From the NCBI RefSeq assembly GCF_902706185.1, contig NZ_CACSJM010000048.1, forward strand, positions 1 through 38,563: a stretch of DNA of 38,563 nt. The letters run 5' to 3'. Position 1 is the first letter of the stretch. Every line of letters begins with the position of its first letter. Below, piece by piece: positions 19,176 to 27,759 of the stretch. The DNA comes from Roseomonas sp. 18066 (lineage in GTDB: Bacteria; Pseudomonadota; Alphaproteobacteria; Acetobacterales; Acetobacteraceae). The notes under the pieces are model-generated. The model worked only from the letters and a program-made list of their open reading frames with translations, made no database searches and was not told the origin of the DNA. The position numbers and the translations under genes are program-made.

Positions 19176-19550
19176 TCAGCCGCGGCCGCCGGGCCCGGCG
19201 CCCTCGTCCAGCACGCGGCGCAGGCGCTGGATGGTGTCGCCCGGCAAGGTGCGGATGCGGCTGGCCAGCAGATTGGCAAGCTCCGTCGCCTCCGCCGACA
19301 GGCCGGACGTGTCGAGCGTAACGCGCGGATGCGACAGCCGCGCCAGCCGCACCATGTCCTCGGCATCGTCCCAGATCAGGCCGAAGTATTCGTTAACCTG
19401 GTGGATCAGCCCGGCCGAGGGCCGGCCGCGCCGCCCATGCTCCAGCGCGGACAAATACGCCGCCGAGACATGCAGCGCCTGGGCCAGCTGCTGCAGCGTG
19501 ACGCCACGGTCCTGGCGCAGCGCGCGCAGCCGGGCGCCGAAGGGCGTCAC
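19176..19550 (-). CDS. XRE-type helix-turn-helix regulator
   Basis: Small DNA-binding protein of 124 residues from a GTG start. The HTH domain covers residues 1-65: FGARLRALRQDRGVTLQQLAQALHVSAAYLSALEHGRRGRPS is the Cro/C1 type. The C-terminal half (LDTSGLSAEATELANLLASRIRTLP) is helical and conserved among alphaproteobacterial homologues. The GTG overlaps the smr stop by four bases (GTGA), so the two are translated together. An smr-HTH pair of this kind is known near mltA and Tim44-like genes in other alphaproteobacteria; its targets are not established. Confidence 0.85.
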   Translation of the reverse strand: MTPFGARLRALRQDRGVTLQQLAQALHVSAAYLSALEHGRRGRPSAGLIHQVNEYFGLIWDDAEDMVRLARLSHPRVTLDTSGLSAEATELANLLASRIRTLPGDTIQRLRRVLDEGAGPGGRG

Positions 19551-20083
19551 GGCCGCCGCCGCCGGCGCAGCAGCAGATGCACCGCCCCCTGATTCGGCGC
19601 CGGATGCGCCGCCCCCAGCACCAGCGGCCGCAGGTCGGCGGCATTGAGCCAATGCGGCAATTCGCGCCGCAGCACCCCGCCCTCCGGCGCCGGGCCCTTG
19701 CCGGTGACGATGGCGACACAACGCAGCCCCTCGGCCTGCGCCGCCAGCAGGAAGCCGCGCACCGCCAGATAGGCGTCCTGCGCCCGCCGTCCATGCAGGT
19801 CCAGCGTGCGCTCCGGCCGCGTCCGGCCCCGGCGCAGGTCCTTCCAGCGATGGCTGTCCAACCCGCCCGGCTGCAGCCCGACATCCAGCACCGGCGGCGG
19901 CGCCTTGAGCACAGGCGCCTTGAGCCGCGGCGCCACCACCGGCGCCGGCGGCGGCGGCGGAGCCACCACCGGGGCCGCCGGCAAAGGCGGCAAGGCATGC
20001 CCGGGCAAAGGCTTCACCGTCGCCGTGTAGGCGCGCCACAAGGCGCGCTCTTCAGTGCTGAGGCTGCGACGGCGGGGAGGCAT
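19547..20083 (-). CDS. Smr/MutS2 C-terminal-like domain protein
   Basis: A 178-residue cytoplasmic protein with a basic N-terminus, a Pro/Ala-rich linker (about 27-65) and an Smr domain (about 90-175). TLDLHGRRAQDAYLAV carries the LDLHG motif and CVAIVTGKG the second conserved block. Smr domains are nicking nucleases or RNA/ribosome-collision cleavage modules; which applies here is unknown. Repeat copy C lies directly upstream, 44 bases before the ATG, so its promoter must be in or just after that element. The glnD gene is beyond it on the same strand. Confidence 0.88.
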   Translation of the reverse strand: MPPRRRSLSTEERALWRAYTATVKPLPGHALPPLPAAPVVAPPPPPAPVVAPRLKAPVLKAPPPVLDVGLQPGGLDSHRWKDLRRGRTRPERTLDLHGRRAQDAYLAVRGFLLAAQAEGLRCVAIVTGKGPAPEGGVLRRELPHWLNAADLRPLVLGAAHPAPNQGAVHLLLRRRRRP

Positions 20084-20126
20084 CGGGGTCCATTAGGTTT
20101 TTGGAGAGAGAAGGTCCAGGAGAAGG

Positions 20127-20163
20127 TTGGGGGAATGAATTCCCCCAAACCCCCATCTTTTTT
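20127..20163 (+). terminator. Plus-strand terminator at the end of copy C
   Basis: TTGGGGGAA/TTCCCCCAA is followed by ACCCCCATC and six T (20158-20163). No plus-strand gene points at it; it may block antisense transcription. Confidence 0.65.
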
Positions 20164-20316
20164 CTGATCACCGGCCGTTCGGGGACCTGCGCCTCACCTG
20201 CGCTGTCGCCAGGGCATCGCGGCGGGACGCCATTCCTATAAAATCAGCGCACCCTCAAAGGTCGCGCTGCCGCGGGGCCGGGCCACGTACTGTCCCCACG
20301 TGGACACGGCAGTCCG

Positions 20317-20341
20317 AAAGAAAAGGGGAATTCATTCCCCT
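20317..20341 (-). terminator. glnD terminator (copy C near end)
   Basis: On the minus strand AGGGGAA/TTCCCCT is followed directly by TTTCTTTC. This end lacks the second C-block found in the other copies. Confidence 0.7.
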
Positions 20342-20345
20342 GGCC

Positions 20346-23186
20346 TTAGTCTCCGCCTTCATCCTCCGCCGGCGTCCCCAGCGCCACCAGCAGCGCGGCG
20401 CGCAGCGCGGCGAGCTTGCGTTCGTTCTCGATCTTCAGCCCGAAGACGTCCTTCACGTAGAAGACGTCCACCGCCCGCACGCCATAGGTGGTGATATGGG
20501 CCGAGGCGATCTGCAGCCCCTGCGCCGAGATCGCGCCGGTCACGTCATGCAGCAGGCCCGGGCGGTCGCGGCCGTTCAGCTCGATCACCGTGTGGGTGTT
20601 GCTGGCGAAGTTGTCGATCACCACGCGGCCCGGCACCTGCACGGCGCGCAGCCGGGCGGGCTCGCGCCGAACTTTCCGGATTTCCTGGACCAGGTTCAGC
20701 CGGCCGGACAGCGCCTGCTCGATCAGCACGGACAGCCGCGCCATCCGGTGCGGCGCATCAAAGGCGCCGCCTTGCGCGTCCTGCACCCAGAAGGTGTCCA
20801 GCGCCATGCCGTTGGTCATGGTGTGGATGCGGGCATCGACGATGGTCGCCCCCGCCACGGCCAGCGCCCCGGCGATGCGGCTGAACAGGCCCGGATGGTC
20901 GGAGCAGTAGACAGTGACCTCGGTCACCGCGCGGGCTTCCAGCACCCGGGTCGAGACCGAGAGCGGCGCGCCGCGGCCCTCGGCGTCGCGGATCAGGGCG
21001 GCGTGGCGGGCGTGGCTTTCCGGGTCGAAGGACAGCCAGTAGCCGGGATAGCCGAGGCCGAGGAAATGCTCGACCGCCGGCTTCGGCTGGTCCTCCAGCA
21101 TCGCCGCCGCCGCCTGCTTGGCGCGGGCCACGCGCACGTCGCGCTCGGGCACCGACAGCCCGCCGGCCAGCACCTCGGCGACGCGCCAGTACAGCTCGCG
21201 CAGCAGGGTGGCCTTCCAGCCGTTCCAGACCTTGGGGCCGACGGCGCGCATGTCGGCGACGGTCAGCACCAGCAGCAGGCGCAGGCGTTCCGGCGACTGC
21301 ACCACCTCGGCGATGTCGAGGATGGTCTTCGGGTCGTCGATGTCGCGCTTGAAGGCAGTCTGGCTGACCAGGAGATGGTTCAGCACCAGCCAGGAGACCG
21401 TCTCGGTCTCCTCCGGCGTCAGGCCGAGGCGCGGGCAGATCTCGAGGGCGATGCCGGCGCCGAGCTCCGAATGGTCGCCGCCGCGGCCCTTGGCGATGTC
21501 GTGCAGCAGCATCGCCACATGCAGGGCGCGGCGCGAATGCAGCTGACCGACCAGCTCGCTGGCGACCGGTGCGGCTTCGGCCAGCTCGCCCGCTTCCAGC
21601 TGGTTGAGCACGGCGATCGCCTCGATCGTGTGCTCCTCGACGGTGAAGACATGGTAGGTGTCGAACTGCATCAGGCCGACGATGCGGGCCCAGTCCGGGA
21701 TGAAGCGGGACAGGAAGCCCACCTCGTTCAGCACCCGCATCCACTTGGCGGAATCGCGGCCCGACAGCAGGTCGAGGAACAGCTCGCTGGCTTCCGCGTC
21801 GCCGCGCAGCCCCTGGGCGAGCGGGGCGCTGCGGATCAGCGCGCGATGCGCCAGCGGATGCAGCTCCATGCCGCGGTCGCGGGCGGCGCGGACCAGGCGC
21901 AGCATCATCGCCGGCTCCTGCTCCACCGAGCGGTCCGGCGCGAAAAGCAGCTTGCCATCGGCGATGGCGACGCCGGCCACCGCCAGCGCCGGGTCGGGCG
22001 CGCGCTGCACCGCCGGCAGGCCGAGGGTGGCGCGCTCGATCGCCGGCTCCAGCAGGCGCGACAGGCGGACGACGTCGCGGGCGGTGAGGAACAGGTGCTT
22101 CATGAAGCGTTCCACCCCGTCCTGCTTGCCGTGCCGGGTGTAGCCCATGCGGGCGCCGACGACGGGCTGCAGGTCGAAGGTCAGGCGCTCCTCGGCGCGG
22201 CCGGTGACGTAGTGCAGGTGGAAGCGCACCGTCCACAGGAAGTCCCAGGCGCGCTTGAAGGCCCGCGCCTCGCGCGCCGTCAGCAGCCCGCCGCCGGGGC
22301 TGTCGGGCCCGACCAGCTCCGGCATGCGGCGCGCGCCGAAGGCGTAGCGCGCCAGCCAGTACATGGTCTGGATGTCGCGCAGGCCCCCGCGGCCTTCCTT
22401 CAGATGCGGCTCGACCAGATAGGGGCTGTCGCCGTAGCGGCGGTGGCGCGCGGTGCGCTCGGCCCGCTTGGCGGCCAGGAACTGGCCGATGCCCCATTCC
22501 TGCCGGGCATTGGCGAAGGCCTCCTCGAAGTTCGCGAAGACGGCCGCGTCGCCGGCCAGGAAGCGGCCATCGAGCAGCGCGGTCTGGATGGTGGCGTCGC
22601 CGCGCGCATCTTCCAGGCATTCGCGGATGCTGCGGGTGGCGTGGCCGACCTTCAGCCCGAGGTCCCACAGCAGGTACAGCATGAACTCCACCGCCCGCCG
22701 CCCGCGCGGGCCGAGCGGCCGGTCGGACAGGAACAGCAGGTCGATGTCGGAATAGGGCGCCAGCACGCCGCGGCCATAGCCGCCGGTGGCGGCCAGCACG
22801 AAGGGCGGCTCGGTGGTGCCGGCCAGGCCATCGGCGCCGGGCTCGGTCTGGCCGGGCCGCGCCTGGCCGGGGGCGACCTCGGCCAGGGTATAGGCGTGGA
22901 TGGCGAAGATCAGCCCGTCGGTCAGCTCGCCCAGCATGCGGGCGGCGGTCAGGCCGGACAGGGCATGCGCCTCGAAGGCTTCCTGCACGCGGGACTGGAT
23001 GCGGCCCAGCTGCCGCCGCAGCAGCATCAGCGCGACGTCCCGCCCCACCGGCGCGCCCGGGCTGGGGATCAGGTCGAGCACCACGTCGGGCAGCGGCCGC
23101 AGGGTCACGGCCGCGCCTTCGGGGCCAACACTGGACCCGCCATCATGGGCGGCAAAGGCGTCAGACACGTCGCCGGAGCTTCTCAT
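20346..23186 (-). CDS. glnD: [Protein-PII] uridylyltransferase/uridylyl-removing enzyme
   Basis: Main nitrogen sensor: uridylylates PII when glutamine is low and removes UMP when it is high. It has 946 residues. The nucleotidyltransferase domain has GGYGRG (135-140) and the metal Asp pair in DIDLLFL (147-149). A central HD domain (about 550-570) has MLLHDIAKGRGGDHSELG. Two C-terminal ACT domains bind glutamine (TVYCSDHPGLFSRIAGAL and ELNGRDRPGLLHDVTGAI). The start overlaps the mutS stop by four bases, so both come from one mRNA, an order common in alphaproteobacteria, where murJ often follows. Here murJ is about 8 kb away. Confidence 0.97.
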   Translation of the reverse strand: MRSSGDVSDAFAAHDGGSSVGPEGAAVTLRPLPDVVLDLIPSPGAPVGRDVALMLLRRQLGRIQSRVQEAFEAHALSGLTAARMLGELTDGLIFAIHAYTLAEVAPGQARPGQTEPGADGLAGTTEPPFVLAATGGYGRGVLAPYSDIDLLFLSDRPLGPRGRRAVEFMLYLLWDLGLKVGHATRSIRECLEDARGDATIQTALLDGRFLAGDAAVFANFEEAFANARQEWGIGQFLAAKRAERTARHRRYGDSPYLVEPHLKEGRGGLRDIQTMYWLARYAFGARRMPELVGPDSPGGGLLTAREARAFKRAWDFLWTVRFHLHYVTGRAEERLTFDLQPVVGARMGYTRHGKQDGVERFMKHLFLTARDVVRLSRLLEPAIERATLGLPAVQRAPDPALAVAGVAIADGKLLFAPDRSVEQEPAMMLRLVRAARDRGMELHPLAHRALIRSAPLAQGLRGDAEASELFLDLLSGRDSAKWMRVLNEVGFLSRFIPDWARIVGLMQFDTYHVFTVEEHTIEAIAVLNQLEAGELAEAAPVASELVGQLHSRRALHVAMLLHDIAKGRGGDHSELGAGIALEICPRLGLTPEETETVSWLVLNHLLVSQTAFKRDIDDPKTILDIAEVVQSPERLRLLLVLTVADMRAVGPKVWNGWKATLLRELYWRVAEVLAGGLSVPERDVRVARAKQAAAAMLEDQPKPAVEHFLGLGYPGYWLSFDPESHARHAALIRDAEGRGAPLSVSTRVLEARAVTEVTVYCSDHPGLFSRIAGALAVAGATIVDARIHTMTNGMALDTFWVQDAQGGAFDAPHRMARLSVLIEQALSGRLNLVQEIRKVRREPARLRAVQVPGRVVIDNFASNTHTVIELNGRDRPGLLHDVTGAISAQGLQIASAHITTYGVRAVDVFYVKDVFGLKIENERKLAALRAALLVALGTPAEDEGGD

Positions 23187-25924
23187 CCGACCGAGTTTAT
23201 CGCGCTCGTGCCTGGGGTAACAGCATCCTGCGGCAAATTGCTGCGACCGTTGCTGCCTTGCAGCAATTTCAGGCGATAGAGCGCCTCCAGGGCCTCCCGT
23301 GGCGACATCCGGTCGGGGTCCAGCGCCGCCAGCGCGGTGCCGAGCACCGCCTCTTCGCCCGCTGGTTGAGAGACGGCCTCGGCGGCGCCCTGCGAATCCG
23401 GTTCCGTCCTGGTTCCGCCGAACAGCGGCAGCTCCTCCGCCAGCGGCTCCAGCCCCCGGGCGCGGGTCTCCAGCGCCGCCAGCACGGCCCCGGCGCGCTG
23501 GGTGACGGCGCGCGGCACGCCGGCCAGCCGGGCGACATGCAGCCCCCAGGACTTCTCCGCCGCCCCGGCGCCGACCAGGTGCTGGAACACCACCTCGCCG
23601 CGATGCTCGCGCACCTTCATATTGGCCAGCTGCAGCTCCGGCAGCTTGCCGGACAGCGCGGTCAGCTCGTGGAAATGCGTGGCGAAGACGGCGCGGCAGC
23701 GGATGCGGTCATGCAGCGCCTCCAGCACGCTCCAGGCGATGGCCAAGCCGTCCCAGGTGGCGGTGCCGCGGCCGACCTCGTCCAGCACCACCAGGCTGCG
23801 CGACGTCGCCTGGTTCAGAATGGCGGCCGTCTCGGTCATCTCGACCATGAAGGTGGAGCGGCCGCCGGCGATGTCGTCGGCGGCGCCGACGCGGGAGAAC
23901 AGCCGGTCGACCAGCCCGAGCCGCGCCTCGCGGGCGGGCACGAACATCCCCGCCTGGGCCAGCACCACCATGATGGCGTTCTGCCGCAGGAAGGTCGACT
24001 TGCCCGCCATGTTCGGCCCGGTCAGCAGGCACAGCCGCTGGCCGCCGGACAGGTCGGCGTCGTTCGGCACGAAGGCCGGACCCCGCGACCGGGCCAGCGC
24101 CGCCTCCACCACCGGGTGGCGGCCCTGGCGGATGCGGAAATCGGCGCGCTCGGTGAGCGTCGGCCGGCACCAGCCGCCGCCGGCCGCGAGCTCGGCGGCC
24201 GCGGCGTGGATGTCGATCTCGGCCATGGCCATGGCGCTGGCATCCAGCACCCGCGCGGCGTCCAGGCACAGCGCGCGCAGGTGCCGCACCACGACGATCT
24301 CGCGCTTCTGGGCCTGCTCCCCGGCCGCGGCCAGCTTGCGGTCGAGCTCGGCGAGCGCCGCGCAGGTGAAGCGATGCGCATTGGCCATGGTCTGGCGGTG
24401 GATCGGCGCCAGCCCCTCGGCCTCCAGCCCGGCCGGCGGGTCGCGCAGCAGCTTCTCGCCGGCGGCGGCCGGCATCTCCGCCAGGTAGCCGAATTGCTGG
24501 TGGTGGCGGACCTTGACGCTGGCCACCCCCCAGGACTGGGCCAGGCGCATCTGCAGCCCGGCGATGGCGCCGCGGGCATCGTCGCGCAGCCGCTTCAGCG
24601 CATCCAGCTCGCCATCATAGCCGGGGGCGACCAGGTTGCCGTCCTCCAGCCGCGCCGGCAGCTCCTCCGCCAGCGCCCGCTCCAGCTCGGCGCGCGGCGA
24701 GGCCTTCGGCAGCAGCAGGTCGCGCGCCTCGTCCAGCAGCGGCGGCAGGGCCGCGTCGACGCCGGCCAGGGCTTCGGCCATGGCCTCGGCCCGGGTCAGC
24801 CCGTCGCGGAGGGCGGCGAGATCCCGCGGCGCGAAACGGTCCAGCGCCAGCCGGGCCAGCGCGCGGGCCATGTCCGGCGCGCCCTTCAGCGCGCCGCGCA
24901 GCATCGCCCGCAGCGGCGCGTCGCCGAGCAGGAAGCCCACCGCGTCGTGCCGGGCGCCGATCGCCCCGGCATCGGTCAGCGGCGCCCCCAGCCGCGCCGC
25001 CAGCTCCCGGCAGCCGGAGGCGGTCAGCGTGCGATCGACCGCGGCCAGCAGGCAGTTGCGCGTCTCGCCGCGCTCGCTGCGCAGGATCTCCAGGCTGCGG
25101 CGGGTGGCGGCATCCATCCGCAGCACTTCCCGCCCGCCCTGCGGCTCCGGCGGGCGCAGCCGGGGGGCAGCCTCGCCCTGGGTCGCGCGGACATAGTCGA
25201 GGGCGAGCGCGGCCGCGGCCAGCTCCGCCTCGGCGAAGCTGCCGAAGCCGTCGAGCCCGGCCACCGCATAGAAATCGGTCAGCCGCCGCACCGGGTCGCG
25301 CGGCGCCAGCCGGCTGGTGACCTTCTCCGGCACCTGGCGCAGCGCGGCGAGGCTGCCCAGCGCCTCGTCGACCAGGATCTCGGCGGGCTCGAGGCGGGCC
25401 AGCAGCGCGCCGATCTCGGCCTGCGGCAGGATCTCGGTGGCGAAGGACCCGGTGGACAGGTCGACCCAGGCCGCGCCCAGCTCCCCCGCCGCGCCCGCCA
25501 GCGCCAGCAGCCAGGCCGGCCGCGCGCCATCCAGCAAAGAGTCCTCGGTCAGCGTGCCGGGGGTGACCAGCCGCACCACCTCCCGCCGGATGGTCGGCGC
25601 GCGGCGCGCCTTGGCCTGTTCCGGCGTCTCGCGCTGCTCGCAGATGGCGACCTTGTGCCCGGCGCGGATCAGCCGGGCCAGGTAGTTCTCCATCGCATGC
25701 ACCGGCACGCCCGCCATCGGGATCGGCTGCCCGCGCAGCTCGCCGCGATGCGCCACCGCCAGGCCCAGCGCCTCCCCCGCCGCCACCGCATCATCGAAGA
25801 ACAGCTCGAAAAAATCGCCCATGCGGAAGAACACCAGGGCGTCGGGATGCGCGGCCTTGGCGGCGAACCACTGGGCCATGGCCGGGGTCGCGCCTTCGGC
25901 GGAGAGCGGGGGGCGGGCATTCAT
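23183..25924 (-). CDS. mutS: DNA mismatch repair protein MutS
   Basis: Recognises mismatches and small loops and recruits MutL. It has 913 residues. The mismatch-reading Phe-x-Glu motif is F38-F39-E40 in RMGDFFELF. Walker A is TGPNMAGKST (about 635-645), Walker B LVVLDEVGRGTATWDG, and the His of ATHFHEL follows. A C-terminal dimer/tetramer tail of about 80 residues contains DRMSPREALEALYRLK. Nothing is missing. On the minus strand it is the first gene of the mutS-glnD unit; the 190-base gap to the divergent binding-protein gene must hold its promoter, but no clear boxes were seen. That gap has a TGCTGC/GCAGCA stem next to an A-tract, which does not fit a terminator on either strand. Confidence 0.97.
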   Translation of the reverse strand: MNARPPLSAEGATPAMAQWFAAKAAHPDALVFFRMGDFFELFFDDAVAAGEALGLAVAHRGELRGQPIPMAGVPVHAMENYLARLIRAGHKVAICEQRETPEQAKARRAPTIRREVVRLVTPGTLTEDSLLDGARPAWLLALAGAAGELGAAWVDLSTGSFATEILPQAEIGALLARLEPAEILVDEALGSLAALRQVPEKVTSRLAPRDPVRRLTDFYAVAGLDGFGSFAEAELAAAALALDYVRATQGEAAPRLRPPEPQGGREVLRMDAATRRSLEILRSERGETRNCLLAAVDRTLTASGCRELAARLGAPLTDAGAIGARHDAVGFLLGDAPLRAMLRGALKGAPDMARALARLALDRFAPRDLAALRDGLTRAEAMAEALAGVDAALPPLLDEARDLLLPKASPRAELERALAEELPARLEDGNLVAPGYDGELDALKRLRDDARGAIAGLQMRLAQSWGVASVKVRHHQQFGYLAEMPAAAGEKLLRDPPAGLEAEGLAPIHRQTMANAHRFTCAALAELDRKLAAAGEQAQKREIVVVRHLRALCLDAARVLDASAMAMAEIDIHAAAAELAAGGGWCRPTLTERADFRIRQGRHPVVEAALARSRGPAFVPNDADLSGGQRLCLLTGPNMAGKSTFLRQNAIMVVLAQAGMFVPAREARLGLVDRLFSRVGAADDIAGGRSTFMVEMTETAAILNQATSRSLVVLDEVGRGTATWDGLAIAWSVLEALHDRIRCRAVFATHFHELTALSGKLPELQLANMKVREHRGEVVFQHLVGAGAAEKSWGLHVARLAGVPRAVTQRAGAVLAALETRARGLEPLAEELPLFGGTRTEPDSQGAAEAVSQPAGEEAVLGTALAALDPDRMSPREALEALYRLKLLQGSNGRSNLPQDAVTPGTSAINSVG

Positions 25925-26114
25925 GAGGGCTTTCCTAAAGCGAGCGCGCCCCCACGGTCCAGCGTCCCGCGCCAGCTTTGCCCTGGCCGCAACTCTTCAC
26001 CCCGCTCGCCAAGATCCTGCTGCACCGCAGCAAGAAAAAAAAGCCTCGCGAAGACCCGTTGGCATGGCAGCCAAGCGAGCGCAGCATGCCGGCCGTTTCG
26101 CTGGAGGACCCGCC

Positions 26115-27707
26115 ATGCTTCGTCGCAGTCTGTTCAAAGGGGGCGCCGGCGCGACCCTCGGCCTGCTCGCCGCCCCCATGCTCGCCGCCCCCGCCCTTGG
26201 CCAGAACAGCCGGGCCAGCACGCTGCGCTTCGTGCCGCAGGCCAACCTGACCGCGCTGGACCCGATCTGGACCACCGCGACCGTCACCGCCAACCACGGC
26301 TACTACGTCTTCGACACGCTCTATTCGCTGGACAGCCAGCTGCGCCCGCAGCCGCAGATGGCCGAGGGCCACACCGTCTCCGACGACGGCAAGCTGTGGC
26401 GCATCACGCTGCGCCCGGGGCTGAAGTTCCATGACGGCGAGCCGGTGCGCGCCCGCGACTGCGTGGCCTCCCTGCAGCGCTGGGTGGTGCGCGACCCCTT
26501 CGGCCAGCTGGTCGCCCGCGTCACCGAGGAATGGCGCGTCGTCGACGACCGCAGCTTCGAGATCCGGCTGAAGCGCCCCTTCCCGCTGCTGACCACGGCG
26601 CTGGGCAAGACCGACGGCTGCGCCTTCATCATGCCGGAGCGCCTGGCCAAGACCGACGCGACCAAGCAGGTGCCGGAGATGATCGGCTCCGGCCCCTATC
26701 GCTTCCTGGCCGGCGAGTACAATTCCGGCAGCCGCGCGGTCTATGAGAAATTCGCCGACTACGTCCCCCGCCAGGAGGCGCCCGATTTCGCCACCGGCGG
26801 CAAGGTCGCCAATTTCCAGCGCATCGAGTGGCACATCATCCCCGATGCCGCCACCGCCGCCGGCGCCCTGGTCAATGGCGAGATCGACTGGTGGGAACGC
26901 CCCCAGGTCGACCTGCAGCCCATGCTGGCCCGCGCCCGCGATGTCCGCCGCGAGGTGCTGGACAAGGCCGGCCGCCTGGCGCTGGCCCGGCTGAACTGCC
27001 TGCAGGCGCCCTTCAACGACCCGAAGATCCGCCGCGCCGTGCTGGCCTCGGTGATCCAGGAAAACTACATGCGCGCGGCGCAGGGCGACGACACCTCGGC
27101 CTGGACCGACACCCGCAGCATCTGGCCGAAGCGCACCCCCTACTACGCCGACAATGCCGACCTGATGCCGGGCGACCTGAACAAGGCGCGGGCCATGCTG
27201 AAGGAGGCCGGCTACGCCAACCAGAAGGTCACCATCATCAACCCCACCGACTTCCCCGATATCGGGCCGCTGGGCCAGGTGACGGCGGATGCGCTGGGCA
27301 AGATCGGCATGAATGTCGACCTGATGGAAAGCGACTGGGGCACCGTCATCCAGCGCCGCAACTCCCGCGAGGCCACCGACAAGGGCGGCTGGAGCATCTT
27401 CCACACCACCGGACCCGCCGCCTTCTACGGCAGCCCGGCCATGTCGCCGCTGATCCGTGGCCAGGGCGACGCCGGCTGGTTCGGCTGGTGGAAGAGCGAC
27501 CGCGCCGAGGCGCTGACCGAGGAATGGCTCTTCGCCGCCGACGAGGCCGGCCAGAAGAAGGCCGCAGCCGAGCTCGGACGCCTCGGGCTGGAGGAAGTCG
27601 CCACCGTGCCGCTGGGGCAGTTCACCGTGCGGACCGCCTTCCGCAAGGAGCTGACCGGGCTGCTCGAAGGGACGGCGCCTTATCCCTGGAGCGTTAAGCG
27701 CGGCTGA
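26115..27707 (+). CDS. ABC transporter substrate-binding protein, family 5
   Basis: Periplasmic binding protein of the DppA/OppA type for peptides, opines or similar ligands. The ATG at 26115, with GGAGGA about 7 bases upstream, gives 530 residues. The N-terminus MLRRSLFKGGAGATLGLL followed by APALGQ looks like a twin-arginine signal. The mature part shows family 5 features: ANLTALDPIWTT, WRITLRPGLKFHDGEPVRARD, and a C-terminal lobe with FNDPKIRRAVLASVIQ. No permease or ATPase genes adjoin it, so it either serves a transporter encoded elsewhere or is an orphan. A family terminator follows. Confidence 0.9.
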   Translation: MLRRSLFKGGAGATLGLLAAPMLAAPALGQNSRASTLRFVPQANLTALDPIWTTATVTANHGYYVFDTLYSLDSQLRPQPQMAEGHTVSDDGKLWRITLRPGLKFHDGEPVRARDCVASLQRWVVRDPFGQLVARVTEEWRVVDDRSFEIRLKRPFPLLTTALGKTDGCAFIMPERLAKTDATKQVPEMIGSGPYRFLAGEYNSGSRAVYEKFADYVPRQEAPDFATGGKVANFQRIEWHIIPDAATAAGALVNGEIDWWERPQVDLQPMLARARDVRREVLDKAGRLALARLNCLQAPFNDPKIRRAVLASVIQENYMRAAQGDDTSAWTDTRSIWPKRTPYYADNADLMPGDLNKARAMLKEAGYANQKVTIINPTDFPDIGPLGQVTADALGKIGMNVDLMESDWGTVIQRRNSREATDKGGWSIFHTTGPAAFYGSPAMSPLIRGQGDAGWFGWWKSDRAEALTEEWLFAADEAGQKKAAAELGRLGLEEVATVPLGQFTVRTAFRKELTGLLEGTAPYPWSVKRG

Positions 27708-27719
27708 CAACAAGAAAGG

Positions 27720-27756
27720 CCGGGGGAAGGAATTCCCCCGGACCCCCATCTTTTTT
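27720..27756 (+). terminator. Solo end hairpin D after the binding-protein gene
   Basis: GGGGGAAGGAATTCCCCC forms the stem (extended by CC/GG), followed by ACCCCCATC and six T (27751-27756). It equals one end of the composite repeats, with G for T in the loop and without the conserved interior. It sits between convergent genes and abuts the mltA stop at 27760-27762. Confidence 0.85.
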
Positions 27757-27759
27757 CTG

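Larger units (their letters stand above)
20127..20341 (-). repeat. Composite intergenic repeat, copy C (inverted relative to A and B)
   Basis: Read on the minus strand it starts 5 bases after the glnD stop and shows the same parts as copies A and B: core GGGGAATGAATTCCCC, a T-rich stretch, the block GACTGCCGTGTCCACGTG, the central CAGCGC...GCGCTG hairpin followed by ATTTTAT, the segment GCGTCCCGCC, and the end GGCCGGTGATCAGAAAAAAG with the inverted hairpin. Here it lies between two genes on the same strand, so the far terminator faces no converging gene. That argues the element travels or is copied as a whole. Confidence 0.86.

Noticed and set aside
26003..26045. Terminator between mutS and the binding-protein gene
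   Set aside because: The TGCTGC/GCAGCA stem is next to an A-tract that gives T before, not after, the stem on the minus strand, and no T-run exists on the plus strand.
23258..26434. A 1058-codon plus-strand open frame antisense to mutS
   Set aside because: Low-complexity Gln/Arg/Gly/His sequence typical of the complement of a GC-rich gene; mutS on the other strand is complete.
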